A stretch of 44,474 bases of DNA from Collinsella aerofaciens (GCA_905213325.1 CAJMHW010000017.1:1-44474), one strand, 5' to 3'. Counted from the stretch's first letter, positions 16,220 to 24,178 are shown. Notes: a model not told the origin generated them from the letters alone. Numbers and translations are program-made.

Positions 16220-18064
16220 CTAACCCATGACCGACATGGTGAGCAGCACCGCAGCGGCGCAGTACGCTACGCACGAGATCATGACGGCAATGACGTTCAT
16301 GGCGGTGCCCGACGTGTTGAGGTCATGCTCGTCACGCCAGAACAGCACCATCAGGTAAATCACGGCACTCATGTTGCCAACCAGGCAAATGATGGCAGCG
16401 ATATTAAAGCACCCGGTAAAGAGTTGCTCCTCAAACATGGGCGCATCGGGGAACGCGGCGGTGCGCACCAGCTGAGCGCACAGGTAGGTCACGAGTGACA
16501 GAATCAGGCCCATGCCCGTGCTCTGGAAGAAGAACCCCAGATACGGCTTGGGCTCGTCGTCGTGACCGTCATACTCCAGGAAGTAGTTCTTGACGAACGA
16601 CACCATGCGCGAGGCCGCCAGCAGCACGAGCGGCATGGCGCACATGGGGAACACCACCAGATGCGCGGAGCCGAGCGCCGTCCCCAGCACGGTCGCCATG
16701 ATACACGACGCGATGCCCCATACAACAACCCAGTACTGGCGATGCACGAACCAGCTGAGCACGTTCGTCGAGTCGTCCGACGCGCTATCGCCCGAGCCGA
16801 CACCGGCGATCTGCAGGTCCTCCTGATGCTCCTCAGCGATAACGTCCATGGCGTCGTCGAAGGTTACGATACCCAGGATATGACGGTTCTCGTCGCAGAC
16901 AGGGATGGCAACCAGGTCGTACTTGGTCATCTCATCCGTTACGTCTTCCTGGTCCTCGTCGGGCGACACATAGACCAGGTCGCGATAGGCCAGCTGACCC
17001 AGCGTGGCGTCGCGGTCGGCTACGATCAGCGTGCGCAGCGAAAGCACGCCGGTCAGCATGCCGCTCGGATCCTCGGTATAGACGTAGTAGACGCTCTCGA
17101 AATCCTCGTCGAGCTCGCGAATCGCCTCGATGGCGTCACCGACCGTTGCCGTGGCGGGCAGGGAGACAAACTCCGAGGTCATGATGCGGCCGGCGGTGTT
17201 GTCCTCATACCCCAGCAGGTTACGAATCGCCTTCTCCTCCTTGACGCCCATCAGGCGCAGGAGCTTCTCGGCCTTCTCGTAATCGAGCTCGTCGATCAGA
17301 TCGGCGGCGTCGTCCGGGTCCATCATGGCCAGCATCGACGATGCGTCGGTGTCGGACAGGCCCTCGAGCATCTCGGTCATAAGCTCGTCGTCATCGAACT
17401 CCGAGATGGCCTCGGCGGCCTGGGCAGTATCGAGCTGCGCAAACACCTGCGCACGCAGGCGCGGGTCGAGCTGCTCGATAATGTCGGCGATGTCGGCAGG
17501 GTGCAGCTCGCCGAGCGTCTTGTGCGACACCGAGAGTTGAATGTTCTTGGTCGAGCGGTCGAGCAGGTCCATGTAGGACCAAGCGATGATGTCCTCACTG
17601 AGCGGCTTGCCCAGGTGCTTCATAAAGCCTTCGACGATATGCTCGAGCGCGGGGCTGATGGCGCGTAGCAGACCGCGGGCACCGACCTCGGCGCCCAGCA
17701 GGCGCAGCTGGTTTTCGCCCGACATGGAAAACTTGATGTCGTTTACGCGCACGACCTTCATGCCCTGCGTGTCGACAATCTGCTTGTTGAGCACGTCGCG
17801 GGCAAGCAGGAGTTCGGTCGGCTGCAGGTACGAAAAACGGATTTCGGTGGCCGACGTCTTAAGGTGTACGCCCGTCTCGTCGATACGGTCGACCCATTTG
17901 CGCCAGCTGATCATAAACGGCGTCTTGCCGGGGCCGCGGAACGCGAGCGACGTCACGTGCGGAAAAACTTCGCCGGTAGCAATGCCAAAATCGTTGACCA
18001 CGCCGAGCTTTTCGCCGTCGACGTCCAAGACCGGCAATTTGAGCATCTCACTCAGATAATTCAA
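16220..18064 (-). CDS. MgtE-like PRC/CBS membrane protein, noncanonical TM domain
   Basis: This 614-residue protein has PRC-barrel-like N-terminal repeats (~1-170), an MgtE_N helical domain rich in acidic residues (~185-290), and two CBS domains (~295-350 and ~365-412). About five membrane segments follow (~443-611). The TM part lacks the GNAGTQ-type motif that forms the pore in true MgtE channels, so it may be a Mg2+ sensor or regulatory subunit for the NRAMP protein encoded 8 bases downstream. The start is TTG at 18064, behind GGGGAG. A 10-codon frame with a better ribosome site overlaps it in another frame (18048-18080). A structured leader precedes it (18170-18257). Confidence 0.85.
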   Translation of the reverse strand: MNYLSEMLKLPVLDVDGEKLGVVNDFGIATGEVFPHVTSLAFRGPGKTPFMISWRKWVDRIDETGVHLKTSATEIRFSYLQPTELLLARDVLNKQIVDTQGMKVVRVNDIKFSMSGENQLRLLGAEVGARGLLRAISPALEHIVEGFMKHLGKPLSEDIIAWSYMDLLDRSTKNIQLSVSHKTLGELHPADIADIIEQLDPRLRAQVFAQLDTAQAAEAISEFDDDELMTEMLEGLSDTDASSMLAMMDPDDAADLIDELDYEKAEKLLRLMGVKEEKAIRNLLGYEDNTAGRIMTSEFVSLPATATVGDAIEAIRELDEDFESVYYVYTEDPSGMLTGVLSLRTLIVADRDATLGQLAYRDLVYVSPDEDQEDVTDEMTKYDLVAIPVCDENRHILGIVTFDDAMDVIAEEHQEDLQIAGVGSGDSASDDSTNVLSWFVHRQYWVVVWGIASCIMATVLGTALGSAHLVVFPMCAMPLVLLAASRMVSFVKNYFLEYDGHDDEPKPYLGFFFQSTGMGLILSLVTYLCAQLVRTAAFPDAPMFEEQLFTGCFNIAAIICLVGNMSAVIYLMVLFWRDEHDLNTSGTAMNVIAVMISCVAYCAAAVLLTMSVMG

Positions 18065-18080
18065 TGGTGCTCCCCATCAT
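18048..18080 (-). CDS. 10-codon upstream ORF overlapping the MgtE-like start
   Basis: ATG at 18080 follows GGAGG (18085-18089) by 4 bases and encodes MMGSTIELSE before TGA 18048-18050. It overlaps the TTG start of the MgtE-like gene (18064) in another frame. It has the best ribosome site in the leader, so ribosomes should reach it first. It may couple or regulate translation of the transporter gene. It could also be a chance frame. Confidence 0.4.
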   Translation of the reverse strand: MMGSTIELSE

Positions 18081-18087
18081 TATTCCT

Positions 18088-18116
18088 CCGGACGCGGCCG
18101 CGCGTGCGGCGTCCGG
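18088..18116 (-). promoter_or_regulatory. hairpin partly covering the leader ribosome site
   Basis: CCGGACGC (18088-18095) and GCGTCCGG (18109-18116) form an 8-bp stem. Its 3' side on the minus-strand RNA shares two bases with the GGAGG site of the short ORF, so folding could hinder ribosome entry. Confidence 0.4.
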
Positions 18117-18169
18117 GGGCTTCTGGATATGTATACGCATGCGCGGGCGGCACGCCGCTCGACGCTTAC

Positions 18170-18257
18170 ACCCCGTGCATGCGCAGAAAGCACCTGCATG
18201 GGGTCATCGACTGTATGGTCGAGGTTTGGATTTCACCTGTAACCTTTCTCTTGACCC
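18170..18257 (-). ncRNA. candidate riboswitch-like leader: three-way junction plus competing hairpin
   Basis: Read as minus-strand RNA, GGGTCA (18257-18252) pairs with TGACCC (18206-18201) to close a junction. Within it are GGTT..GG..CC..AACC (18226-18223 with 18244-18241, inner GG/CC) and TCGAC-CATACA-GTCGA (18222-18207), with an AGAGAAA linker. The ACCCC of the closing helix is also the 5' arm of a second hairpin: ACCCCATGCA (18204-18195) pairs with TGCACGGGGT (18179-18170) with one wobble. The two folds exclude each other, as in aptamer-plus-expression-platform leaders. It precedes a probable metal-transport operon. I do not recognise a known class: the M-box and yybP-ykoY signatures are absent. 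Confidence 0.45.
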
Positions 18258-18272
18258 TCATTAACCGCAGTA

Positions 18273-18278
18273 ACTATA
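18273..18278 (-). promoter_or_regulatory. -10 box of the MgtE-like/NRAMP operon
   Basis: TATAGT on the minus strand lies 15 bases before the leader's first helix, placing a start near 18265 and giving a ~200-base 5' leader. No good -35 was seen. From 18279 to 18355 I see nothing else. Confidence 0.4.
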
Positions 18279-18355
18279 GCATCAGCATCGCCCTGCGGCA
18301 TCGAATTTATGCGCTGCACATTGCAGGCATACCAAACGCTGACGCATCCGTGACA

Positions 18356-18395
18356 TAGTCATTGGGGACGTTCTTAAACGACTACCCAATGACTA
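18356..18395. repeat. GGGGACGTTCTTAAA palindrome at the NodB-gene stop
   Basis: TAGTCATTGGG (18356-18366) and CCCAATGACTA (18385-18395) form a perfect 11-bp inverted repeat that overlaps the stop codon of the minus-strand gene. The same TAGTCATTGGGGACGTTCTT string recurs at 26784. It may act as a terminator but has no T-run. Confidence 0.65.
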
Positions 18396-19799
18396 CTCTG
18401 TGGTGTCATCGTCCCCGGCAAGTTGGGGGAACACGGCGTCCTTGGGCATGGTGACCTTCGTCAGCGAGGTGAGCTTTTTGCTCAGCGACGTGTCCGTCTT
18501 GACCAGGTCGCTGAGCGTCACGATCTTGTAGCCGTCGGCAATGAGGCCGTCGATAATTTGCGGCAGCGCCTCGAGCGTCTGCTCGGCGCATTCGTCTCTA
18601 TCGGTGAGCAGCACGATATTGCCCGGCGTCACCGAATCGAGCACCGTCGAGACCTGCTCGTCGGCACCGTTGAGCAGCCAGTCGCCCGAGTCAATATTCC
18701 ACGAGACCACGGCGGAGACCAGGTCCATCGCATCAATCCAGTTTTGCTCGTCAAAGGCAGCGTAGGGAGCACGCAGCAGCATCGTCTTCACGCCGGTCGC
18801 CGACTTAATCGCATCGGTGCCTTTCGTGATCTGTTCGCGTACCGCCTCACGGTCCTGACCCTTGAGCGAATCGTCGCTGTAGCTGTTGGATCCGATCTCG
18901 CACCCGGCATCGACAATCGCCTTGGCCGTGGCAGGCGAGGCCTCGGCCGCATCGCCCGAAAGGAAGAACGTCGCGGTGACGCCCTTTTCCTTGAGCACCT
19001 GCAAGATCTGCTTGGTGGCGCCGCTCGGACCCTCGTCAAACGTCAGGGCCACGTACTTTTCGTTGCCCTTGGGCGCCACGCTGGCGCACGCAACGACGCA
19101 ATCGGTGGCGGGTACAACCTCGCCGCGGTCCTGCGTCTTGCCCGACTGCTCACCAACCCACACCTCGGAGCGGCCCCGGACACCCCACGTCTGCACATAC
19201 TCGATAGCGCCCGTGCCCTCGACCTTGAGCTTGGGCTCGATAACCGTAGCCTGAATCTCGTGCTTCTCGTAGGTGTTACGGCCATCCTTGACCGTCACCT
19301 TCTCGCCGCCCTCAAGTTCGCGGCTATCCCATTTGCCCTGCTTCACGCGCTTGCCGTCGACCTTCACCGACAGCTTTTCGCCCCCATGGCGCTTGAGCAC
19401 GCTGTCATCGACGGCCAGCAGGTCGCCTGCGTCGTAGGTGTCAGTCAACTCCTGGTCGTCGATGAGATTCTGCAGCGTAGAGCCCACACGCACCGCGGTC
19501 TTCTGGCCGTTGAGTTCCACGTCCACGCTGCGGTTGACGTAGCCCACGACGGCAGCGATAAACAGCACGAGCGCACAGCCCACGGCGATGAGTGCGTAGG
19601 GCAGGCGAGACGAACGACGGGGCGTACGGCTGTTGCCGATGCGCGCACTGCGGTCGCTAAACCCGCGGCTATGGTTGAGGTACATCGCGCCGGGCTTACG
19701 GTGACGCTTGCGCTGACCGCTGGGCAGCTGCCCCAGGTCGCGGCGCGCCGTCGGACGCGCACCCGAACGCCCGTTTAAGTTGGATCCGTTTTGGCGCAT
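18393..19799 (-). CDS. membrane-anchored NodB-fold protein, probably catalytically inactive
   Basis: This 468-residue protein has a basic cytoplasmic tail and one membrane segment (~67-87). An extracellular region with a G5/DUF348-like module (~92-190) and a polysaccharide-deacetylase (NodB) fold (~248-432) follow. Fold motifs are kept: ALTFDEGP, RAPY (343-346) and WNIDSGDW (367-374). The active site is not. The metal Asp is Glu256, the HxxxH zinc ligands are Asn305 and Asp309, and the catalytic His of LLHD is Thr399. It should therefore not deacetylate glycans by the usual zinc mechanism, although it may bind peptidoglycan or serve structurally. A GGGGGAGGG ribosome site precedes the ATG. 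Confidence 0.85.
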   Translation of the reverse strand: MRQNGSNLNGRSGARPTARRDLGQLPSGQRKRHRKPGAMYLNHSRGFSDRSARIGNSRTPRRSSRLPYALIAVGCALVLFIAAVVGYVNRSVDVELNGQKTAVRVGSTLQNLIDDQELTDTYDAGDLLAVDDSVLKRHGGEKLSVKVDGKRVKQGKWDSRELEGGEKVTVKDGRNTYEKHEIQATVIEPKLKVEGTGAIEYVQTWGVRGRSEVWVGEQSGKTQDRGEVVPATDCVVACASVAPKGNEKYVALTFDEGPSGATKQILQVLKEKGVTATFFLSGDAAEASPATAKAIVDAGCEIGSNSYSDDSLKGQDREAVREQITKGTDAIKSATGVKTMLLRAPYAAFDEQNWIDAMDLVSAVVSWNIDSGDWLLNGADEQVSTVLDSVTPGNIVLLTDRDECAEQTLEALPQIIDGLIADGYKIVTLSDLVKTDTSLSKKLTSLTKVTMPKDAVFPQLAGDDDTTE

Positions 19800-19820
19800 G
19801 TGCCCTCCCCCATAAACACA

Positions 19821-19850
19821 GCAAGCCGGAGCAACAGGTCTCCGGCTTGC
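19821..19850 (-). terminator. hairpin between the PRC-barrel and NodB-fold genes
   Basis: GCAAGCCGGAG (19821-19831) pairs perfectly with CTCCGGCTTGC (19840-19850) around an 8-base loop. On the minus strand TGTGTTTATG follows, a weak T-tract. It probably ends the YtxH-PRC operon. Confidence 0.6.
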
Positions 19851-19871
19851 CTCCCATCATTTGGTACGTCG

Positions 19872-20627
19872 CTATTTTGTAGCTTTTGACGAGCCTCCGC
19901 TCGCCTTTTGGTATTCGTCCTTAAACGCCTTGAACATGCCGCGCGTCTTGCCGAGCTGCTTGCCCAGTGCGCGACTGCCCTTGTCCACGGCAACCGATCC
20001 CTTGTCGTCGAGCACCTTGGCGCCCTTTTTGACCTTGTCGCCCACCACGACGCTGGCCTCGGCGGCCTTGGCAGCCGCACCGCCCGAATACCCGAGCGAC
20101 TTGACCTCGTCCGAAACAATCATCGCGCCGTCCGCATAGCCGCGCAGCATCGTCGGCGGTACCTGCGTGTCACCAACCAAAACACTCGAAGCAGCACCGG
20201 CGGTCACATAGAATGCCTGCACGATGCCCGAGCGTGGCTTGAACTCAACGTCCGAGCAATAGCCCACGACGTCGCCTGATTCCGTGCGCACGTCCATACC
20301 GACCCAGATGATGCAATCGTCCAGGTTGATGTCGAGGCGCTTGGCAGCGGCGGCATCGTACGTGTCCTTGACGTCATCGACCGCAATGGCGCCCTCGTAG
20401 ACACCAATAGCGTCGAGCGCTACGAATCGGTCGGGACGCTCGATCATGCCCGCGATATCGGATTGGCGGACCATAAAGCCGACCACGCGCGTACCGCCCG
20501 GAGTAAAGACCGGAAAGTGAATCTTTCCGAGCTTTTTAGGGCTGCGCGGTGTGCCGTCCTTTTTGGTGCGCTTGTCCTCAGTAGGCTTGCGATAGATCTT
20601 GGCGCCGACAAAATCCCCGGCGCGCAT
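19872..20627 (-). CDS. PRC-barrel domain protein
   Basis: This 251-residue protein opens with RAGDFVGAKIYRKP and two beta-rich PRC-barrel-like halves, the second near GDVVGYCSDVEFKPRSG. The pattern fits proteins that bind or sense at the cytoplasmic membrane. A Lys/Ala/Gly-rich C-terminal tail (~180-251) looks disordered and basic. It has no catalytic motif and no signal peptide. Its ATG overlaps the stop of the YtxH gene by one base (TAATG), so the two are translationally coupled and probably act together, for example in envelope stress. The precise role is unknown. Confidence 0.78.
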   Translation of the reverse strand: MRAGDFVGAKIYRKPTEDKRTKKDGTPRSPKKLGKIHFPVFTPGGTRVVGFMVRQSDIAGMIERPDRFVALDAIGVYEGAIAVDDVKDTYDAAAAKRLDINLDDCIIWVGMDVRTESGDVVGYCSDVEFKPRSGIVQAFYVTAGAASSVLVGDTQVPPTMLRGYADGAMIVSDEVKSLGYSGGAAAKAAEASVVVGDKVKKGAKVLDDKGSVAVDKGSRALGKQLGKTRGMFKAFKDEYQKASGGSSKATK

Positions 20628-21016
20628 TATGCCTCGGTCGAGGGCTCCGCAGCCTCGGTATCAGCCTCGACGGCGTTCTCGACCACGACGTCGGCGGCAG
20701 GCGTCACGTTGCCGCCCGAAATGGCGTCGTTGAGCTGCTCGCGCAGCTGGTCCATGCGCTCGCGGGCCAGGTCGACCTTGGCGCGCAGGTCGTCGGTCTT
20801 GGCGTCGACCATCGGGCCAAAGTCATTCACCGCAGCACGGGCCTCCTCGGCGCTGTGCTCGTAGGTGTCGCGCATATTGTCCCAGGCGTCGTTGGCGATA
20901 TCGGCAGCCATGGCGCGGGTCTCGGCGCCCGAGCGCGGGGCCAGAGCAACGCCGACAATAGCGCCGGCAGCGGCACCAAAAAGTGCGCCGGAGACAAAGC
21001 TGAAAGTCTTACCCAT
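20627..21016 (-). CDS. YtxH-like membrane protein
   Basis: This 129-residue protein opens MGKTFSFVSGALFGAAAGA and continues IVGVALAPRSG, the Gly-rich single-helix start typical of YtxH proteins. A long charged amphipathic helix follows, with repeated Asp/Glu/Arg, then an acidic Ala/Glu tail. The ATG at 21016 is chosen because AGGAGAGG lies 7 bases upstream. An ATG at 21022 would sit too close to that site. YtxH proteins are linked to general stress in Gram-positive bacteria, but their mechanism is not known. It forms an operon with the PRC-barrel gene. Confidence 0.82.
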   Translation of the reverse strand: MGKTFSFVSGALFGAAAGAIVGVALAPRSGAETRAMAADIANDAWDNMRDTYEHSAEEARAAVNDFGPMVDAKTDDLRAKVDLARERMDQLREQLNDAISGGNVTPAADVVVENAVEADTEAAEPSTEA

Positions 21017-21067
21017 GATCATTCCTCTCCTGCGGGCACGTCGATGCCCACCGTTTGAATGCTGTCC

Positions 21068-21073
21068 ATTATA
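21068..21073 (-). promoter_or_regulatory. TATAAT -10 box of the YtxH/PRC operon
   Basis: A perfect TATAAT on the minus strand lies 51 bases before the YtxH start. No good -35 was seen. Confidence 0.45.
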
Positions 21074-21152
21074 CCCGCAGCGCATCACTTGCCGCTCTGC
21101 TCATCTGCGTACGGCAAAGGCGCAGGTACGTGATGGTGATAAACGCGTAGGC

Positions 21153-21986
21153 CTACTCCTGAGGCATAGCCGGCATGGCCACCGTGGCACCCGGGTCCTC
21201 GCCGGCGCCGTCCACGAGCGGCAGGCCGCCCTCATGCGCAGGTCCTGCCGGAACCGTCGCCGCACCGCCAAAGACGGCAGCGGAGGCCTCGTGGTTCTCG
21301 GCAACCGCGCCCTCGGTATCAATCGCCACCTGGGGCTCGTCGTCAAAGTTGGGGACGCCCTGGGGCTCGGTAGGAACGGGCTCGGCGGTCGCATCGGCAA
21401 CGGGCTCGGCGTCGACCGGCACATCGCCCTCGTCAGCGCCCTCGGCCTCGGCAGCATCTTCGCCGTTCGCAGCGGCGACGGCCTCGTGAGGATCCTTGCC
21501 CTCGGCCTCGGCGCGCATGCCCAGCACCAGGTTGCGCAGGCCCGCGACCGTGCCTTCCACGTCAGGGGCAGGCTGGTCGGCGTGCAGGTACGCCCAGTCC
21601 ATCATAAAGGTGGCCGAAGACAGCGCGCCGATGGCCAGCGCGTCGTCGGGGCACGAAAGCTCAACCTCAAAGACGCGCTCGTCGTGCTCGCTTACGCGCG
21701 TGCGGCCGCACGAGATACTGCCGGCAAGACCGGTCTCGTTCATGAGCTCAACCGTCACGTGCTCCAGCAGGTGGCAGAGCTCGGTCTGGCCCATGCAGTC
21801 CTGGAACTCGCGGCCGGAATCACCCAGGCACAGGTGCTTGGCAATCGCCGGCACCAGGTAATACACGCGCGCCGTGGCCTCGATATCCTCCGAGGTCATG
21901 AGCGGCATGCCGGGGTTCACCAGCACATGCGCGCAGATCTTGTCCTCGCTGACGGTGACCTTAAGGATGTTGAACAGGCCTGCCAT
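21153..21986 (-). CDS. stand-alone cyanophycin-synthetase-N-like domain protein
   Basis: In this 277-residue protein, residues ~1-150 contain CHLLEHVTVELMNETGLAGS followed by CGRTR. That resembles the HVxEHVxxELxxxxG...GxTR core of the N-terminal domain of cyanophycin synthetase. No ATP-grasp or Mur-ligase domain follows. Residues ~155-277 are an acidic, Ala/Glu/Pro-rich, probably disordered tail. The domain match is by eye and should be treated as moderate. GGGGAGAG precedes the ATG. It lies 24 bases after the CNNM/CBS gene and is likely co-transcribed. No cyanophycin genes are nearby, so a storage-polymer role is not implied. Confidence 0.6.
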   Translation of the reverse strand: MAGLFNILKVTVSEDKICAHVLVNPGMPLMTSEDIEATARVYYLVPAIAKHLCLGDSGREFQDCMGQTELCHLLEHVTVELMNETGLAGSISCGRTRVSEHDERVFEVELSCPDDALAIGALSSATFMMDWAYLHADQPAPDVEGTVAGLRNLVLGMRAEAEGKDPHEAVAAANGEDAAEAEGADEGDVPVDAEPVADATAEPVPTEPQGVPNFDDEPQVAIDTEGAVAENHEASAAVFGGAATVPAGPAHEGGLPLVDGAGEDPGATVAMPAMPQE

Positions 21987-22010
21987 AACTCTCCCCTACT
22001 CTTCCTTGTC

Positions 22011-23384
22011 CTACTCGTCGCCGTCGTGTGGATTCGCGGAACCCGCACCCGACGACGTCGGCTCGTCTACCGAAGACTCGGAATCCTTCTTATCGGTTTC
22101 GGCCGGAGCGATCACGCGAATGAGCGAGATGCGCTGGCCACGCATCGACTGCACCTTGAACTTGTACCCTGCAACCTCAAACACCTCTCCGATGTCGGGC
22201 ACCGAGTCGCAAAGCTCCAAAATCCAGCCGGCGATGGTCTCATAATCATCGCTTTCCTCGAGCGGCCAACCAAGCTCAATCGCGTCATCGCACGAAAAAC
22301 GCCCATCAACGAGCCACTCGCGGCGCGAAAGGCGCGTGAGATACTTGTTGTCGGGGTCGAACTCGTCCTCGATCTCGCCGACGATCTCCTCGACGATGTC
22401 CTCGATGGTGATAATGCCGGCCGTGCCGCCGTACTCGTCCACGACCACCACGATCTGGTCGTGAGAGGTCTGCATCTCGGACAGCAGCGGCAGGATGTCC
22501 TTGGTGTCGGGCACAAAGGTGGCGTCGCGCAAAAAACCGGCGATGGGCTGGTCGCCCTTGCCGTCGAGCGCGGGCTGAATCAGGTCCTTGATGTGCGCGA
22601 TGCCCGCGACGTTGTCGGGATCCTCGTGATAGACGGGGATGCGGCTAAAGCCGGTCTGGCGCATGGTGGACAGCACGTCGGCGACCGTCTCGTCGTCCTC
22701 GCACATGGTGGTGTCCACGCGCGGCACCATGACCTCGCGGGCAACGGTATCGCCCAGGTCGAAGATCTCGTGGATCATGCGCTTTTCCTCGTCGAGCAGG
22801 TCGTCCTGCTCCGAGACCATGTACTTGATCTCTTCCTCCGAGACGTTCTGGCGGTCGTCGGCGCTCTTGATGCGCAGGATGCGGGCCAGGCCATCGGAGC
22901 AAGCGCCAGTCAGCCACACGAGCGGGCGGGCGATCTTCTGGAACACGGAAAGCGGGCCCACGACCTGCTTGGACACGCCCTCGGCATTGGCCAGGCCGAT
23001 GCGCTTGGGGACGAGCTCGCCGATCACGATGGATACGAAGGCGACCGCGACGGTAATGATGACCGGCGCCAGGCCGCGCGCGATGGCGGAGAGCGGCGCG
23101 ATGCCAAAGCTCATGAGCCACGTGGCGAGCGGGTCGGACAGACTCGTCGAGGCGACGGCGGACGAGGCGAAGCCCACGAGCGTAATGGCAACCTGGATGG
23201 TGGCGAGCAGCTGGTCGGAGTCGGCAGCTAGCTTAATGGCACGCTCGGCGCGTTTGTCGCCTTCCTCGGCCTCGTGCTCCAGCACGGCGCGCTTGGCCGT
23301 GGTGAGCGCCATCTCGGACATAGAGAAGTAGCCGTTGATGAGGGTCAAAACGAGGGTGGTGATAAGGGAGATGGTTATGTCCAT
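22011..23384 (-). CDS. CNNM/CBS/CorC_HlyC 'hemolysin family' membrane protein
   Basis: With the ATG at 23384 the protein has 457 residues. The parts in order are a CNNM membrane domain (~1-195; NGYFSMSEMALTTAKRAV), a CBS pair (~210-335; VMVPRVDTT, GFSRIPVY, DEYGGTAGIITIEDIVEE), and a CorC_HlyC domain near the C-terminus. An acidic Ser-rich tail ends it. Family members are linked to Mg2+ or other divalent-cation efflux and sensing, despite the historical hemolysin name. A longer frame up to 23621 lacks family homology. The ribosome site is weak. It precedes the cyanophycin-synthetase-N-like gene in one operon. Confidence 0.9.
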   Translation of the reverse strand: MDITISLITTLVLTLINGYFSMSEMALTTAKRAVLEHEAEEGDKRAERAIKLAADSDQLLATIQVAITLVGFASSAVASTSLSDPLATWLMSFGIAPLSAIARGLAPVIITVAVAFVSIVIGELVPKRIGLANAEGVSKQVVGPLSVFQKIARPLVWLTGACSDGLARILRIKSADDRQNVSEEEIKYMVSEQDDLLDEEKRMIHEIFDLGDTVAREVMVPRVDTTMCEDDETVADVLSTMRQTGFSRIPVYHEDPDNVAGIAHIKDLIQPALDGKGDQPIAGFLRDATFVPDTKDILPLLSEMQTSHDQIVVVVDEYGGTAGIITIEDIVEEIVGEIEDEFDPDNKYLTRLSRREWLVDGRFSCDDAIELGWPLEESDDYETIAGWILELCDSVPDIGEVFEVAGYKFKVQSMRGQRISLIRVIAPAETDKKDSESSVDEPTSSGAGSANPHDGDE

Positions 23385-23494
23385 CGGGAGTTTCTCGAAC
23401 CTCCAAGATTCGGGACGTCGGATTAAAACGTTGACGGCGGATACGGCAATTGCACCGGCGCCCAAACAAGGACGCGGGCGCGCAGGCGTGGTCG

Positions 23495-24178
23495 CTAGAT
23501 TACGAAGAGGATCACCGCCATGAACTGGAAGATACTGCCGGCGAGCACCCACAGGTGAAACACACTGTGCAGGTAGCGCACGTTTTTGGCGATGTAGAAC
23601 GGCACGCCCACGGTGTAGCACACGCCGCCGACAGCGAGCAGGGCAAGTGCCACGGGGTTGAGCAGCGACACGAGCTCGGGCAGCTTAAAGACGACGAGCC
23701 AGCCCATCAGCAGATAGACCACGCCGCTTACCCAATGCGGCTGGCGCTCGCGCAGGAAGCACTCGAGGGCAATGCCGATGATGGCGATGGCCCATACGGC
23801 AAAGAACAGCACAGCGCCGCCGTCGTTTGCGAGCGTGATGAGGCAAAACGGCGTATAGCTGCCGGCTATGAGCAGGTAGATGCAGCTGTGGTCGATGATG
23901 CGAAACACGCGCTTGGCGCGCGCGGGCTGAATCGCGTGGTAGAGCGTAGAAGCTAGGTATTCGAGGATAATGCTGACACCATAGACAATCGCCGCGGCCA
24001 TGTGGGCCGGGCCTCCGCCGCGCAGGGCAGCGAATACGATCAGGAGCACCAGGCCCGCGATACCCAGCAGGCAGCCGACACCATGGGTGACGGAGTTCAT
24101 GATCTCCTCGCCCACCGTGTAGTGTGGAACGGCCGCGGTCTTGGGTCGCGGCTTAGAACTGTCGCTCGAATCGGACAT
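23495..24178 (-). CDS. hemolysin III / PAQR family membrane protein
   Basis: This 227-residue protein has seven membrane segments and the PAQR signatures: EEIMNSVTHGVG, STLYHA, IDHSCIYLLIAGSYTPF and HSVFHLWV. The conserved Ser, His and Asp residues form the predicted metal-dependent hydrolase-like site. Bacterial members are annotated as hemolysin III or YqfA, with a likely role in lipid or membrane homeostasis. The ATG at 24178 is chosen because GGAGG lies 11 bases upstream. A TTG at 24196 would overlap that site. The gene is divergent from the hydrolase at 24365. Confidence 0.9.
   Translation of the reverse strand: MSDSSDSSKPRPKTAAVPHYTVGEEIMNSVTHGVGCLLGIAGLVLLIVFAALRGGGPAHMAAAIVYGVSIILEYLASTLYHAIQPARAKRVFRIIDHSCIYLLIAGSYTPFCLITLANDGGAVLFFAVWAIAIIGIALECFLRERQPHWVSGVVYLLMGWLVVFKLPELVSLLNPVALALLAVGGVCYTVGVPFYIAKNVRYLHSVFHLWVLAGSIFQFMAVILFVI

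Noticed and set aside
18170..18257. Known M-box, yybP-ykoY or cobalamin riboswitch
   Set aside because: The GGTGAAATCC string resembles parts of M-box and cobalamin cores, but the other conserved blocks are absent and the fold is a simple three-way junction.
21153..21986. Cyanophycin metabolism locus
   Set aside because: Only an N-terminal-like domain is present. There is no ATP-grasp, ligase or cyanophycinase gene nearby.
23385..23621. 79-residue N-terminal extension of the CNNM/CBS protein
   Set aside because: The Arg/Pro-rich extension lacks similarity, and the family normally starts with the first membrane helix at MDITISL.
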